Assembly (NCBI GenBank): GCA_040981125.1
Contig: JANRMQ010000001.1
Location: forward strand, 682,001-746,000
DNA: 64,000 nucleotides
DNA from: DASSBQ01 sp040981125
Lineage (GTDB): Bacteria; Nitrospirota; Nitrospiria; Nitrospirales; Nitrospiraceae
Direction: 5' to 3'
The translations under genes and the position numbers were made by a program. Under the pieces are notes generated by a model. It was not told the DNA's origin. It did not search any database and worked only from the letters and a program-made list of their open reading frames with translations. Below, piece by piece: positions 32,079 through 40,658 of this stretch. Each line of letters opens with the position of its first letter. Positions within the stretch are counted from its first letter, which is position 1.

Positions 32079-33050
32079 ATGCAGTACGTTCACCTTGGCC
32101 GCTCCGGTCTGAAAGTCAGCCGCCTCTGTCTCGGCACGATGAATTTCGGGCCGCAGACGACGGAGACGGACAGCTATGCGATCATGGATCGGGCATTGGA
32201 GCTCGGCCTCAATTTTTTTGATACCGCCGATGTCTATGGCTGGAAGGTCGGCGAAGGAGTCACGGAACAGATCATTGGGCGCTGGTTCGCCCAAGGCGGC
32301 AACCGGCGCGACCGGGTCGTGCTGGCAACGAAAGTCTTCGGCCGCATGGGCGATGGCCCGAATCAATCGCGCCTCTCCGCCCTCCATATGAAACGAGCCT
32401 GCGAATCCAGCCTGCGCCGTCTGAAGACCGACCACATCGACCTCTACCAGATGCATCATGTGGATCGGGATTCACCATGGGAAGAAGTCTGGCAGGCGAT
32501 GGAGCAACTGTACCGCGAAGGCAAGGTGCTTTACATCGGCAGCAGCAACTTTGCCGGGTGGCACATCGCGCAGGCACAAGAGCTGGCACAGGCGCGCCAT
32601 TTCATGGGACTCGTGTCCGAACAAAGTCTCTACAATCTGAATGAGCGAACAGTGGAACTCGAAGTCGTTCCGGCATGCGAAGCTTACGGAGTCGGGCTTA
32701 TCCCCTGGAGCCCTCTGGCCCGGGGGCTTTTGGCCGGCGCACTGGAACCTGCGACTACAGGCCGGCGCTCCAGCGAAGATCTCCAAAAAGACATCGCGAC
32801 GTATCGGTCCCGCCTTGAAGGCTATGAGGCCTTGTGCCGCGAACTCGGTGAACGGCCGGCGGATGTGGCCATTGCCTGGCTCCTTCATCAGCCGGTCGTC
32901 ACGGCCCCGATTATCGGCCCGCGTACCTTGGAACAACTGAACGGGTCGATGCGAAGCGTGGCATTGACCCTATCAAAAGATATCTTAAAGAAGCTTGATG
33001 ACTTGTTCCCCGGCCCCGGCGGCCCGGCTCCTGAAGCCTATGCCTGGTGA
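32079..33050 (+). CDS. Aldo/keto reductase
   Basis: A 323-residue NADPH-dependent oxidoreductase with a TIM-barrel fold. 'MNFGPQTTETDSYAIMDRAL', 'FFDTADVYG' (catalytic Asp and Tyr), 'VVLATKVFG' (catalytic Lys), 'DHIDLYQMHHVD' (catalytic His) and 'YIGSSNFAGW' follow in the usual order; 'IPWSPLARGLLAG' and 'TAPIIGPRTLEQL' bind the cofactor. It resembles YajO/Tas-type enzymes. Substrate unknown. ATG was chosen over the GTG codon just before it. Confidence 0.93.
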   Translation: MQYVHLGRSGLKVSRLCLGTMNFGPQTTETDSYAIMDRALELGLNFFDTADVYGWKVGEGVTEQIIGRWFAQGGNRRDRVVLATKVFGRMGDGPNQSRLSALHMKRACESSLRRLKTDHIDLYQMHHVDRDSPWEEVWQAMEQLYREGKVLYIGSSNFAGWHIAQAQELAQARHFMGLVSEQSLYNLNERTVELEVVPACEAYGVGLIPWSPLARGLLAGALEPATTGRRSSEDLQKDIATYRSRLEGYEALCRELGERPADVAIAWLLHQPVVTAPIIGPRTLEQLNGSMRSVALTLSKDILKKLDDLFPGPGGPAPEAYAW

Positions 33051-33336
33051 ATGAGGGTGCAAGAGCTTATCGCCTAGGGGAATTCCCCGCCTATCTTCAT
33101 ACCTTTGAACATTTCGTCTTCACGTAGGCAAGATGTCTCATGCTGAGACAGAGTCGGCGTGTACACTTTCGTCCCACTTCGCTTACCTAGAGAGTTTTTC
33201 CTGCGACAGGAGTGGACATCCAACCAATTTCTCGGCATCTGATTTGCTCCTGTCATGTATAGGTCAATGAGGCGCGCGCACCTCGTCAGTTCAATCGATC
33301 CGGCCGCTATGGCCGGCTTAACTGCGAGGTACGAAT

Positions 33337-33723
33337 ATGTTTACTCTTATCTGTCGATCCGTCGCGCTCGTTGTAGCGCTCTTTCTGAGTGTCCCGCTTC
33401 ACAGCACTGCCGAAACACTTCCCGCCGAACCGGACGAAGAATATCTCGTGAACGAGGATGTCAACATCGTCAACGGCCTCTACACGCGTGAATATTCGCT
33501 GCATGGAGACGGGGTCATCGACTACCGCACCGCGCGGCAGATCATCCGCAGCGAGTACAATGACTACGGCGATACGGTCGTCGAAGCCACTCCCAATCCT
33601 TTGTTTTATTGGTATGACGAGAACGAGACCGGTGCCTTCTCCATGTGGATCGATCCAAAAGGCGAGGGCTGCCGGTGCGACATCGTCCCCTACATTGCCC
33701 TGGCGGGGGATTTCGGCCAATAG
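33337..33723 (+). CDS. Exported hypothetical protein
   Basis: A 128-residue protein with a signal peptide (hydrophobic about 8-22, cleavage near 'STAET'). The mature part is acidic and rich in Tyr and Asp: 'YLVNEDVNIVNGLYTREY', 'GVIDYRTARQII', 'NPLFYWYDENE', 'MWIDPKGEGCRCDIVPYI'. Two close cysteines ('GCRCD') could bind metal or form a disulfide. No family is recognised. It is probably periplasmic. Confidence 0.75.
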   Translation: MFTLICRSVALVVALFLSVPLHSTAETLPAEPDEEYLVNEDVNIVNGLYTREYSLHGDGVIDYRTARQIIRSEYNDYGDTVVEATPNPLFYWYDENETGAFSMWIDPKGEGCRCDIVPYIALAGDFGQ

Positions 33724-33985
33724 CCTGCGCCGCAGCGGACAGCAACCCGTTGTGTCACTCTAAAGAGCCGGCGAGGTAAGTCGGTTTTGCGCACCAATGA
33801 ACCGTTGAACCGTTACGCCCATTCTCCGTAGAAACGAAAAGAAATGGACAAATCAATGGACGAATTATCTAAAGGGATACAATCGGAGGTTGAATGAGAT
33901 ACACACTAAACATCATGATATTGGTCAGAGGCATGGTTGCATAGGTTGCAGACAAGACAACGAGCGTTGTCACATGGGTAGCGCT

Positions 33986-35416
33986 TTATTGAGCCAACTG
34001 CACCATGTTCAAGCCTAAAGCGACGCGGACTTGGTCTTCTTGCGGAAGAGAGGAAACGGGGATCATCAGGCCTGATGTGGTGATCAAGGAAGTCGTCGAA
34101 GGTTCCTCGGGTTGGGTCGCGACAAGTACTTGCTCGACCTTCTCGCCATCAATCATCGGAAACAACCCGGCGACTTGGGTGAAGCTGACATAAGCAGTCA
34201 GCACACAGACCGTGCCCGGCGGGACGCGGACGGTCGCGGTCGCAGTGGACGTGGCGAAGGAGCCCGCCGAGCGGGTGGACGGAAAGAAGAGCGGCTCGCC
34301 CATGGCCGGCATCAGTTTCACGACGAATTGAGTCGGGACCGGCACATTCGTGGCGGTCAGCGTGACCGGCAGTTCGCTTGGACTTGTCGCCGGTAAGGCC
34401 ACGTCGGGAGAAGCATGGGACCCCGTGGGGGTCGCCGGCACCGTGGTGCCTCCAATCGAACTGATGGTCAACGTTGGAAGCGCCGTCAGCGCCGGAGTAC
34501 TGGCGGAGGTGATCGGCCCCAAGGTATTGGAGAGCGAGGCGGCTGGATCCGTGGTCGCGACGGAACAGGTCGTGCATTCCACGCGGACACGGCCCGTATA
34601 CCCAAATCCGCCGCCCCCGACGCAGGAGTTGTTGCCGCCCTTGGCTTGCACGGTCCCTTGATTGGTCACCTGTGGCGCAACCAGGCGGATGGCTCCTCCG
34701 CTCCCGGCACCGGCGCCCGTCCACGCGCAGGGCGTATAGCCATTGCCGCCATTGGCGGTTACAGTCCCCGTCGATTGAATCGTGATCTGCGTGGTGGAGG
34801 CGAGGACGATGGCGCCGCCGCCTCCTGCGCCCGCCGGACCGTTTTGGGTCGTCGTCGCCACGCCACCCCCGCCGCCGGATCCGCCATAGAGGGGTATCAG
34901 TGTCACGAAGAGCGAGGATGCGCCGTAACTGCCATCCTGACTGAAAATGGCGGGCAGCAGCCCTGGTCCGCCGCCGCCTGGACCTTGACCTCCCGTCCCG
35001 TTCGACGGAGAAGGCCCGCGGATGCCGCCGTCGCCCCCATTAAAGCCACCGGGTCCCCCTTTGCGTCCGGCAGTGACGCCCCAACTTCCGCTCGACACGC
35101 CCGCCACGGCATCCTCCCCGTTGACGCGGATCGCGCCCGCAATGGTCACATGGCCTTGCGCCAGCAGGGTCACCGGGGTATTCGCCGCATTGCGTTGGAA
35201 CGTCACCGTCACCCCGGAGGGAATCGTCACGGTAGTGTAATTCAACACGCCATCGGCAGGGAGCACGACGGTCGTGTTGGAGGCCGGCGCGAAGGCGCCG
35301 AGACTCCCGGTACTACCGCTACTGAAGCTCTGGCCAAAGACGGACGGATCAGGGTATCCCAGCAGGAAAATCCCTGCTGCCACTCCGAGCCAGCATGGAG
35401 AACAGCCGTGTGTCAT
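33986..35416 (-). CDS. Exported glycine-rich protein, duplicate 1
   Basis: About 476 residues. A signal peptide (about 1-30) is followed by 'SFSSGSTGSLGAFAPASNTT' and 'VVLPADGVLNYTTVTIPSGV', then a long Gly/Ala/Ser-rich part ('GGSGGGGGV', 'GAGGGGAIVLASTTQITI') with strand-turn repeats as in beta-helix surface proteins, and a C-terminal Thr/Pro-rich part. GGTGGAG precedes the chosen ATG; an upstream start would overlap the neighbour. It closely parallels the protein encoded by 35439-36668. Surface or outer-membrane location is inferred; function unknown. Confidence 0.8.
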   Translation of the reverse strand: MTHGCSPCWLGVAAGIFLLGYPDPSVFGQSFSSGSTGSLGAFAPASNTTVVLPADGVLNYTTVTIPSGVTVTFQRNAANTPVTLLAQGHVTIAGAIRVNGEDAVAGVSSGSWGVTAGRKGGPGGFNGGDGGIRGPSPSNGTGGQGPGGGGPGLLPAIFSQDGSYGASSLFVTLIPLYGGSGGGGGVATTTQNGPAGAGGGGAIVLASTTQITIQSTGTVTANGGNGYTPCAWTGAGAGSGGAIRLVAPQVTNQGTVQAKGGNNSCVGGGGFGYTGRVRVECTTCSVATTDPAASLSNTLGPITSASTPALTALPTLTISSIGGTTVPATPTGSHASPDVALPATSPSELPVTLTATNVPVPTQFVVKLMPAMGEPLFFPSTRSAGSFATSTATATVRVPPGTVCVLTAYVSFTQVAGLFPMIDGEKVEQVLVATQPEEPSTTSLITTSGLMIPVSSLPQEDQVRVALGLNMVQLAQ

Positions 35417-35438
35417 TTCTGGACTCCACCAATCCTGG

Positions 35439-36668
35439 TTACGGCAATGTAAAATCACTCCACGCATTCAACACACTCACTTGCCCCACCGGCAACGTCA
35501 CGCTGAACGTCGCCGTAGAAGTGGCTACGCTGCCGGTCGAGGTCGCCGTGAGGGGAGCTGCCGCCGCGGCAAACTGCGGGATGTGTTTGAGCTTGAAGGT
35601 CGATCCCACGGGAATATTCGTCCCCGTGACTTCCACTGAAACCGGATTCGTCGTCCCACCCGGCAGGGTCAGATCCGCCGTCGAATACGTGCCACCTGTT
35701 GTGGAGGGGGTTGAAACGCCGCCGATCGCGCTGATGCGGAGCGACGGCAGGCCCGTCAAGGCCGGCGTACTGGCTGCGGTGACCGGGCCACAAGTCGTGG
35801 AGATGCTCGGCACCGGATTCCACGGACCCGTCGTGCCGGCAAAGTTCATGCGGAAGGCTTCCAGCCGGATTCGTCCGACGGCCCCTTGTGGACTACCGCC
35901 TGCCCCGAACGTTACATCCAAGACTCCTGTCCCGGCGATCTCGGGCGCCACCAGCCGGATCGCGCCGCCACTGCCTCCTCCTGAATATTGCATATACGGA
36001 TTGGCAAACGAATCTCCGCCTCGCGCCAACATGCTCCCATTCACCGTGATCTTGGTCGAGGAGGCGAGGAGGATCGCGCCGCCCCCGCCGCCGCCGGAAA
36101 TCCCGGAGGTGCCCGTACTGCCGGAGTATCCGCCGCCGCCAGATCCCCCAACGAGGGGCAGCAAGCTCACGAAACTGCTCGCTGCCCCATAACTGCCGCC
36201 ACCGCCATAGTTCGCCGTGCTGGTCGACCCAGCCCCGCCGCCCGGTCCTTGCCCCGCTGATGGTGCATTGTTTGTCGCCCCTCGTGCCCCGCTCTGCCCA
36301 CCTTGATATCCGCCGGGGCCGCCAAGTCCCCCCGCATATACTGTCGGCCCGCTCGAGGCATAGCCGGTTCCAGGCGCACCATCGAGTTTGATCGTCCCGG
36401 TAATCAACACATCGCCGGTGGCCAACATGGTCACCGGCGTATTGGCCGCATTGCGCTGGAAACTGACCGTCACGCCGGAGGGAATTGTCACGGTGGTGTA
36501 ATTCAACACGCCATCGGCAGGGAGCACGACGGTCGTGTTGGAAGCCGGCGCGAACACGCCCAAGCTGCCGGTGCTGCCACTACTGAAGGTTTGGGCCTGT
36601 CCGGGCAGCGCAGTACTCAGCGCAAGCACAAGGCCACTGATAGATCCAATCAGGCGTGTCGTTCTCAT
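35439..36668 (-). CDS. Exported glycine-rich protein, duplicate 2
   Basis: About 409 residues with a signal peptide ending near 'PGQAQTFSSG'. The N-terminal 'SLGVFAPASNTTVVLPADGV' block and the Gly-rich beta-helix-like middle ('GGSGGGGYSG', 'GGGGGGAILLASSTKITV') match duplicate 1, as does the C-terminal arrangement. A strong GGAGG lies about 6-7 nt before the chosen ATG. The DNA coding for the first conserved block is nearly identical in both genes, which points to recent duplication or gene conversion. Same strand and close spacing suggest one operon with the YD/TIG gene. Confidence 0.8.
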   Translation of the reverse strand: MRTTRLIGSISGLVLALSTALPGQAQTFSSGSTGSLGVFAPASNTTVVLPADGVLNYTTVTIPSGVTVSFQRNAANTPVTMLATGDVLITGTIKLDGAPGTGYASSGPTVYAGGLGGPGGYQGGQSGARGATNNAPSAGQGPGGGAGSTSTANYGGGGSYGAASSFVSLLPLVGGSGGGGYSGSTGTSGISGGGGGGAILLASSTKITVNGSMLARGGDSFANPYMQYSGGGSGGAIRLVAPEIAGTGVLDVTFGAGGSPQGAVGRIRLEAFRMNFAGTTGPWNPVPSISTTCGPVTAASTPALTGLPSLRISAIGGVSTPSTTGGTYSTADLTLPGGTTNPVSVEVTGTNIPVGSTFKLKHIPQFAAAAAPLTATSTGSVATSTATFSVTLPVGQVSVLNAWSDFTLP

Positions 36669-36702
36669 TGAGACCTCCCCCCACATGATGCTCAGGCGAA
36701 TG

Positions 36703-37629
36703 TTATGGAACCAATTCACTCACCGGCGGCGCCGCACCAAAACTCGGCCCAGTGGGCGCCAGCTGGCTCGCCGGCGGAAACTCGCTGGTTGATGGGGCGA
36801 CCGCGGCGCTGGCCCCCGAAACCGTCCCCTTTGGAATCCACACACTCACATGCGAGGTTGCGTGGACAAAGCCCCACGTCGGCGTACCGACCGTCACAGT
36901 GACGGACCCGCTATTGGCCGTCCCCAAGGGCGTCGTCACGGTAAAGGTATAGGTCCCTGGCGGGACGGTGGAGGCCACGTTCAGGGCCAGCGGGAGGCTG
37001 GTATCCGTCACGCCGGTTTTGATGATGGCGGACAGGCCGGTATGGGAGAACGTCACGTCTGTGGCTTGGAACAACCCGGTGCCGCCGATGGTTATCGGGA
37101 GTTTGGTCCCTTGCCCGACCGTGCTCGGAGTGATGCTGCTAATGGTCGGCGCTCCGAGAATGGTGAAGGCTTGCGGGCTGTTCGCGCTCCCATTGGTATT
37201 GGTGACGGCAACGGTCCCAGTTGTGGCGCTAGCCGGCACGGTGACAATAATGGCGTAGGCCGTGGATGATACGACGGTCGCGCTCGTGCTGTTGAAGGTG
37301 ACCATATTGTTGCTCGGTGTCGGATCAAAGCCGTAGCCCTGAATCTTGACTTGCGCACCGACGGCTCCTTTCCCGGGTAAGACGGCATAGATGCCGATGC
37401 CGCTCGCCCCCGGCGTGAAGCGGTCAATGCCTAATAAGTTCCCCACCGCATCATAGTTATAGATCGCGGTGTTCCCGGCGTCATCGACGACAGCGGTGAG
37501 GCGGCTGAGGTCGTCGTAGGCATAGTATGCTTCACCAGCAAAGACGAAACTGCCATATACAAGCCTAAGAGCAAGAGCGATAACCATTAGTCCATAACTT
37601 CGCTTGCTCACCCACTTAAAACCGCTCAC
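36703..37629 (-). CDS. Exported protein with one RHS/YD unit and an IPT/TIG domain
   Basis: About 308 residues. After a signal peptide (about 10-30) comes a short RHS-like part, 'YYAYDDLSRLTAVVDDAGNT' and 'YNYDAVGNLLGIDRF', then 'VLPGKGAVGAQVKIQGYGFD' starting an IPT/TIG immunoglobulin-like domain and a second one at about 155-235. The C-terminus is Pro/Ser-rich. GGAGG lies 6 nt before the GTG chosen as start. It may be a fragment or accessory of the RHS system upstream, or a separate surface protein. Role unknown. Confidence 0.75.
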   Translation of the reverse strand: MSGFKWVSKRSYGLMVIALALRLVYGSFVFAGEAYYAYDDLSRLTAVVDDAGNTAIYNYDAVGNLLGIDRFTPGASGIGIYAVLPGKGAVGAQVKIQGYGFDPTPSNNMVTFNSTSATVVSSTAYAIIVTVPASATTGTVAVTNTNGSANSPQAFTILGAPTISSITPSTVGQGTKLPITIGGTGLFQATDVTFSHTGLSAIIKTGVTDTSLPLALNVASTVPPGTYTFTVTTPLGTANSGSVTVTVGTPTWGFVHATSHVSVWIPKGTVSGASAAVAPSTSEFPPASQLAPTGPSFGAAPPVSELVP

Positions 37630-37666
37630 CAAAAACCTCCGTATTGCAGAGATCGCACCATAGCGC

Positions 37667-38011
37667 TCATCTTTTTGCGCGCTGAGATAATCTACAGAAT
37701 GGGCAGTCTGTCAAACTCAGCAGAGAGGTAAGCCAACTGTTAGCTTGGGCCGAATTCAAGACATATACAGCGATGCTTTTTCTGCAGACGGGACATTTGA
37801 GGCCATATAAGAACCACGTGAATGTCGCACCTCCGATCGTTACTAATAGCATCACCAATGTGAAGTCATCAGGGATTACGGGAAGAGACTCCCCATCGTT
37901 TATTCGCCATATAAGCAAGAGGAACATTATGAGACTAACAATGCCTCCAACCATGGAAATTACCAATTTCCATGGTTGATTCGTGCGACTGAGCCATGAA
38001 TTGTTTGACAT
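37667..38011 (-). CDS. Small membrane protein with a zinc-ribbon-like Cys pair
   Basis: About 114 residues. Two hydrophobic segments ('LVISMVGGIVSLIMFLLLIW' and 'TLVMLLVTIGGATFTWFLYG') are followed by 'CPVCRKS' and, near the end, 'CPFC', a likely zinc site. The DNA is AT-richer than the RHS cores. It follows the candidate immunity gene of the third RHS tip, so it may be a second immunity protein. The start is uncertain: a frame beginning at 38080 would overlap the previous gene. Confidence 0.55.
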   Translation of the reverse strand: MSNNSWLSRTNQPWKLVISMVGGIVSLIMFLLLIWRINDGESLPVIPDDFTLVMLLVTIGGATFTWFLYGLKCPVCRKSIAVYVLNSAQANSWLTSLLSLTDCPFCRLSQRAKR

Positions 38012-38054
38012 ACATACGCTCGAAGTAATCTGATCGCCGGTGGCATCTCTCGAG

Positions 38055-38405
38055 CTACAAGGCCTTGGTATCATTGCCATTCGCTGCTCTGCTCAAGAAG
38101 ATTGAGCAGCTACTTCCAACTCTCAAATTGATTTTCAGAGGGAATCCAGACTTTATACAAATGAATGAGGAGGAAATTTCTATGTCATCTAGATCGTAAA
38201 TCCCAATCTTTGCTTTGTCTTCTTGCACAACTTCCATAACGCCGGTGATCTTTATTGATAGCTCATTGAAAGGCCCTCTGCGTGATTTTCCCAGTGAAAA
38301 GAGAACTTCTTTCTTCTCGGAATCGAACTGCAATGCGTTTAGATCAAACCAGTGATCATGGACCAAATCCAAAAGAAGAGATTTATCTATGTTGATTGTG
38401 GGCAT
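38055..38405 (-). CDS. Candidate immunity protein for the 38.4 kb RHS toxin tip
   Basis: About 116 residues, AT-rich, no known family. 'MPTINIDKSLLLDLVHDHWFD' (about 1-21), 'FNELSIKITGVMEVVQ' and 'IGIYDLDDIEI' suggest a small alpha/beta fold. The ATG lies 8 bases after the toxin-gene stop with GGAGG between, so it is translated with the toxin. Position after an RHS C-terminus is the usual place for an immunity gene; the function is inferred from that alone. Confidence 0.6.
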   Translation of the reverse strand: MPTINIDKSLLLDLVHDHWFDLNALQFDSEKKEVLFSLGKSRRGPFNELSIKITGVMEVVQEDKAKIGIYDLDDIEISSSFICIKSGFPLKINLRVGSSCSIFLSRAANGNDTKAL

Positions 38406-38413
38406 GACCCTCC

Positions 38414-40342
38414 CTACTTCCACCACGACTTAGGAAACGGAATTCTAAATACTCCTCCGCTTCCTCTTACTCCTGTTTGCCACCAATTCATTTGAATATG
38501 TGGGAGTCTCTGTCCGAAAAACCTGAAATAGTGATGTGGGCCATGAACTGCAATTCTTACCTGTCTTCCAAGTGTGAGGCCATATTTGTGCCAAAGCCCA
38601 ACGTTATAGCCTAAACTAAGTGCCTCAAGGGTAGCGTCGGATGTCTTGCGTCCCCAAAGAGAGGAGGCCAGCGATAGAAAGCTGGGTAGGTATAAAGGAT
38701 CGTTGTATTCAAAGGCCACATCTGCCCACCATTGGGCCGCATATTCGCCATATTCCTCGCCTGCATTAACGTTTCCTCCGAACAATAAGCCTGAAGGGTC
38801 TACATAAAGCGTGGGAGTATTTCCCACATAGGAATATGGGTGATGTCTTTTCGGTACCGCTAAGAAAGCAGAAATCTGGAGCTGATCATCAAGCGATCCC
38901 GATCCACCGGCTATTTGTAGCGAAGCAAAATTGTATGGATCCTCAGAAAGAAATCGCTGAATCCCACTATGGTAGAATCGCGCACGGTAGTAAAAAACGT
39001 TTGTGCCATCTTCTTCACGACCGGTATATTGGAACGCATTGGTAGACGAACCTATCTTCGTTGTCTTCCCAAACGGTTCTTGCGTGTACGTCGTGCTGGA
39101 CGCTCCGCTACTATCAGTCAACGTCAACGTGCTGCCGAGCGCATCCGTCTGATAGAACTCGTCCCCACCCGACTGCTTCCGAATGAATGGCTCATCGAAG
39201 CTCAGACTTCTGATGTACGTCGCTGTCGGCGTGCTGCCGCTTAGTTCTGCCAAGACATCATCACCGTCGTACCAGAAGCCGGTTGTCATACTGTTGATGG
39301 TCTTGCTGCTTCTGCGTCCCAAACCATCATAGACAAAACTGGCGGAGAGACTCGGGCCGCTGATCGCCATCAGCTGATTGCGAGCATTCCACGCATAGGT
39401 CGTGGTGCCGGAGGTGTCCGTGAAGGATGTGAGATTGCCATTGTTGTCATACACGAGATTCGTGGAGGCGCTGTTGAATTGCGTCTGTTCGTTCGCGGCG
39501 TCGAAGGCGGTATTCGTCACTGCTTGCGGAATCAATGAGGCCACTGCGTTGGCGCGGGTGAGCTTGATGCGATTCCCTGCCGCATCGTTTTGATAGGTGA
39601 GCGCTTCAATCGTGGTTGGCGTCTTGATGTGGTCGATGCTGATGAGCTGGTTCGCATTGTCGTACCCATAGCTGGTCGCCACTCCGTTCGGATAGGTAAA
39701 GCTGGTCCGGCGCCCCGCATCATCATAGGAAAGAGTTACCGTCTGGCTTCCCTGCGTCACCGTCTTGAGCCGCGAGTTCTTGTCGTACGTGTACGTCACA
39801 TCCGTCTGGCCGGTCGCCGAGAGCTTGAGCCTTCGCCCAATCTCGTCATATTCCACGGTCACCGTGCCGGGTGTCGTCGTCTCTTGCACCCGCGGATGGT
39901 GGCCACTGCTCACGGTGTCGTAGGTCCAGGTGACGTTGCCGCCGACCGAATCGCTCACACTGGTGAGCCGGCCGATCGCGTCGTAGCCAAACGTCACCGA
40001 TGAATCAGGATAGGTCGCCCCGGTCCTCCGATTCAGCGTGTCGTAACTAAAGGTCGCGACCTGGCTCTTTCGGTCGGTGAACTTCGAGAGATTTCCGTTG
40101 GCATCGTATTGATAGCTTTCCGTCCGGCTCAGCGCATCCATCCTGGTCTTGAGTCGATCCATTTCGTCGTAGGTGTAGCTGGTCGACTGGTTCTTCGCAT
40201 CCGTCACGGTCAGGAGATTGCCGTTGTTGTCATAGCTGAAGCTGGTAAGGCCGCCAAGCGCATCCGGAATTTGGGTCACGCGGAGGTCGTCATAGCTGAA
40301 CTGCAACCAGGTATACATCATTGTCGTGTAGGTCACCGTCAT
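38414..40342 (-). CDS. Orphan RHS tip with toxin C-terminus (tip 3)
   Basis: A 642-residue product without a signal peptide. It starts inside the RHS core ('FSYDDLRVTQIPDALGG'), runs through YD repeats and the RHS-associated core 'YTGREEDGTNVFYYRARFYH' to the cleavage-type motif 'YVDPSG'. The last 124 residues differ from the other tips: 'WADVAFEYNDPLYLPSFLSL', then 'VRIAVHGPHHYFRFFGQRL' and 'PHIQMNWWQTGV'. The His-rich end suggests a nuclease-like or other enzymatic toxin; no family is named. Its core is nearly the same as the full-length RHS gene at 43.5-44.9 kb. Confidence 0.85.
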   Translation of the reverse strand: MTVTYTTMMYTWLQFSYDDLRVTQIPDALGGLTSFSYDNNGNLLTVTDAKNQSTSYTYDEMDRLKTRMDALSRTESYQYDANGNLSKFTDRKSQVATFSYDTLNRRTGATYPDSSVTFGYDAIGRLTSVSDSVGGNVTWTYDTVSSGHHPRVQETTTPGTVTVEYDEIGRRLKLSATGQTDVTYTYDKNSRLKTVTQGSQTVTLSYDDAGRRTSFTYPNGVATSYGYDNANQLISIDHIKTPTTIEALTYQNDAAGNRIKLTRANAVASLIPQAVTNTAFDAANEQTQFNSASTNLVYDNNGNLTSFTDTSGTTTYAWNARNQLMAISGPSLSASFVYDGLGRRSSKTINSMTTGFWYDGDDVLAELSGSTPTATYIRSLSFDEPFIRKQSGGDEFYQTDALGSTLTLTDSSGASSTTYTQEPFGKTTKIGSSTNAFQYTGREEDGTNVFYYRARFYHSGIQRFLSEDPYNFASLQIAGGSGSLDDQLQISAFLAVPKRHHPYSYVGNTPTLYVDPSGLLFGGNVNAGEEYGEYAAQWWADVAFEYNDPLYLPSFLSLASSLWGRKTSDATLEALSLGYNVGLWHKYGLTLGRQVRIAVHGPHHYFRFFGQRLPHIQMNWWQTGVRGSGGVFRIPFPKSWWK

Positions 40343-40355
40343 CTTTTGGATCTAC

Positions 40356-40658
40356 TTACCGCTGGACAGATTGATTCCAATGGAGCCACAGCTTCCACAT
40401 GACGCTCACTATCCATCCAGCAATCGTGTACAGAAAGATATTCAAAAGAATGGAAATGCCCAAGGTCACTAGTGAACTTATGGTTAAGTCTTCACCTTGA
40501 CCAATAAGTAATACACGGGACGGCCATAAACAAAAACCGTAAGTAGTAGTAAATGGAATCCTCTGTATGTCGACATACAATTCGATGTAGCCAATGATTA
40601 TGATGAGAATAGGAATTGTGCCGCCGGCGATGGCAAATATTCTAATTATCGCGTTCAT
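40356..40658 (-). CDS. Small membrane protein, candidate immunity protein for the 40.7 kb RHS tip
   Basis: About 100 residues with two to three hydrophobic segments ('IFAIAGGTIPILIIIIGYI' and 'LVTLGISILLNIFLYTIAG'). Its ATG overlaps the stop of the toxin gene (ATGA), a tight toxin-immunity arrangement. The DNA is AT-rich. Membrane immunity proteins usually act against toxins that work at the membrane or in the periplasm. That fits a peptidase- or lipase-like tip, but is inference. Confidence 0.6.
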   Translation of the reverse strand: MNAIIRIFAIAGGTIPILIIIIGYIELYVDIQRIPFTTTYGFCLWPSRVLLIGQGEDLTISSLVTLGISILLNIFLYTIAGWIVSVMWKLWLHWNQSVQR

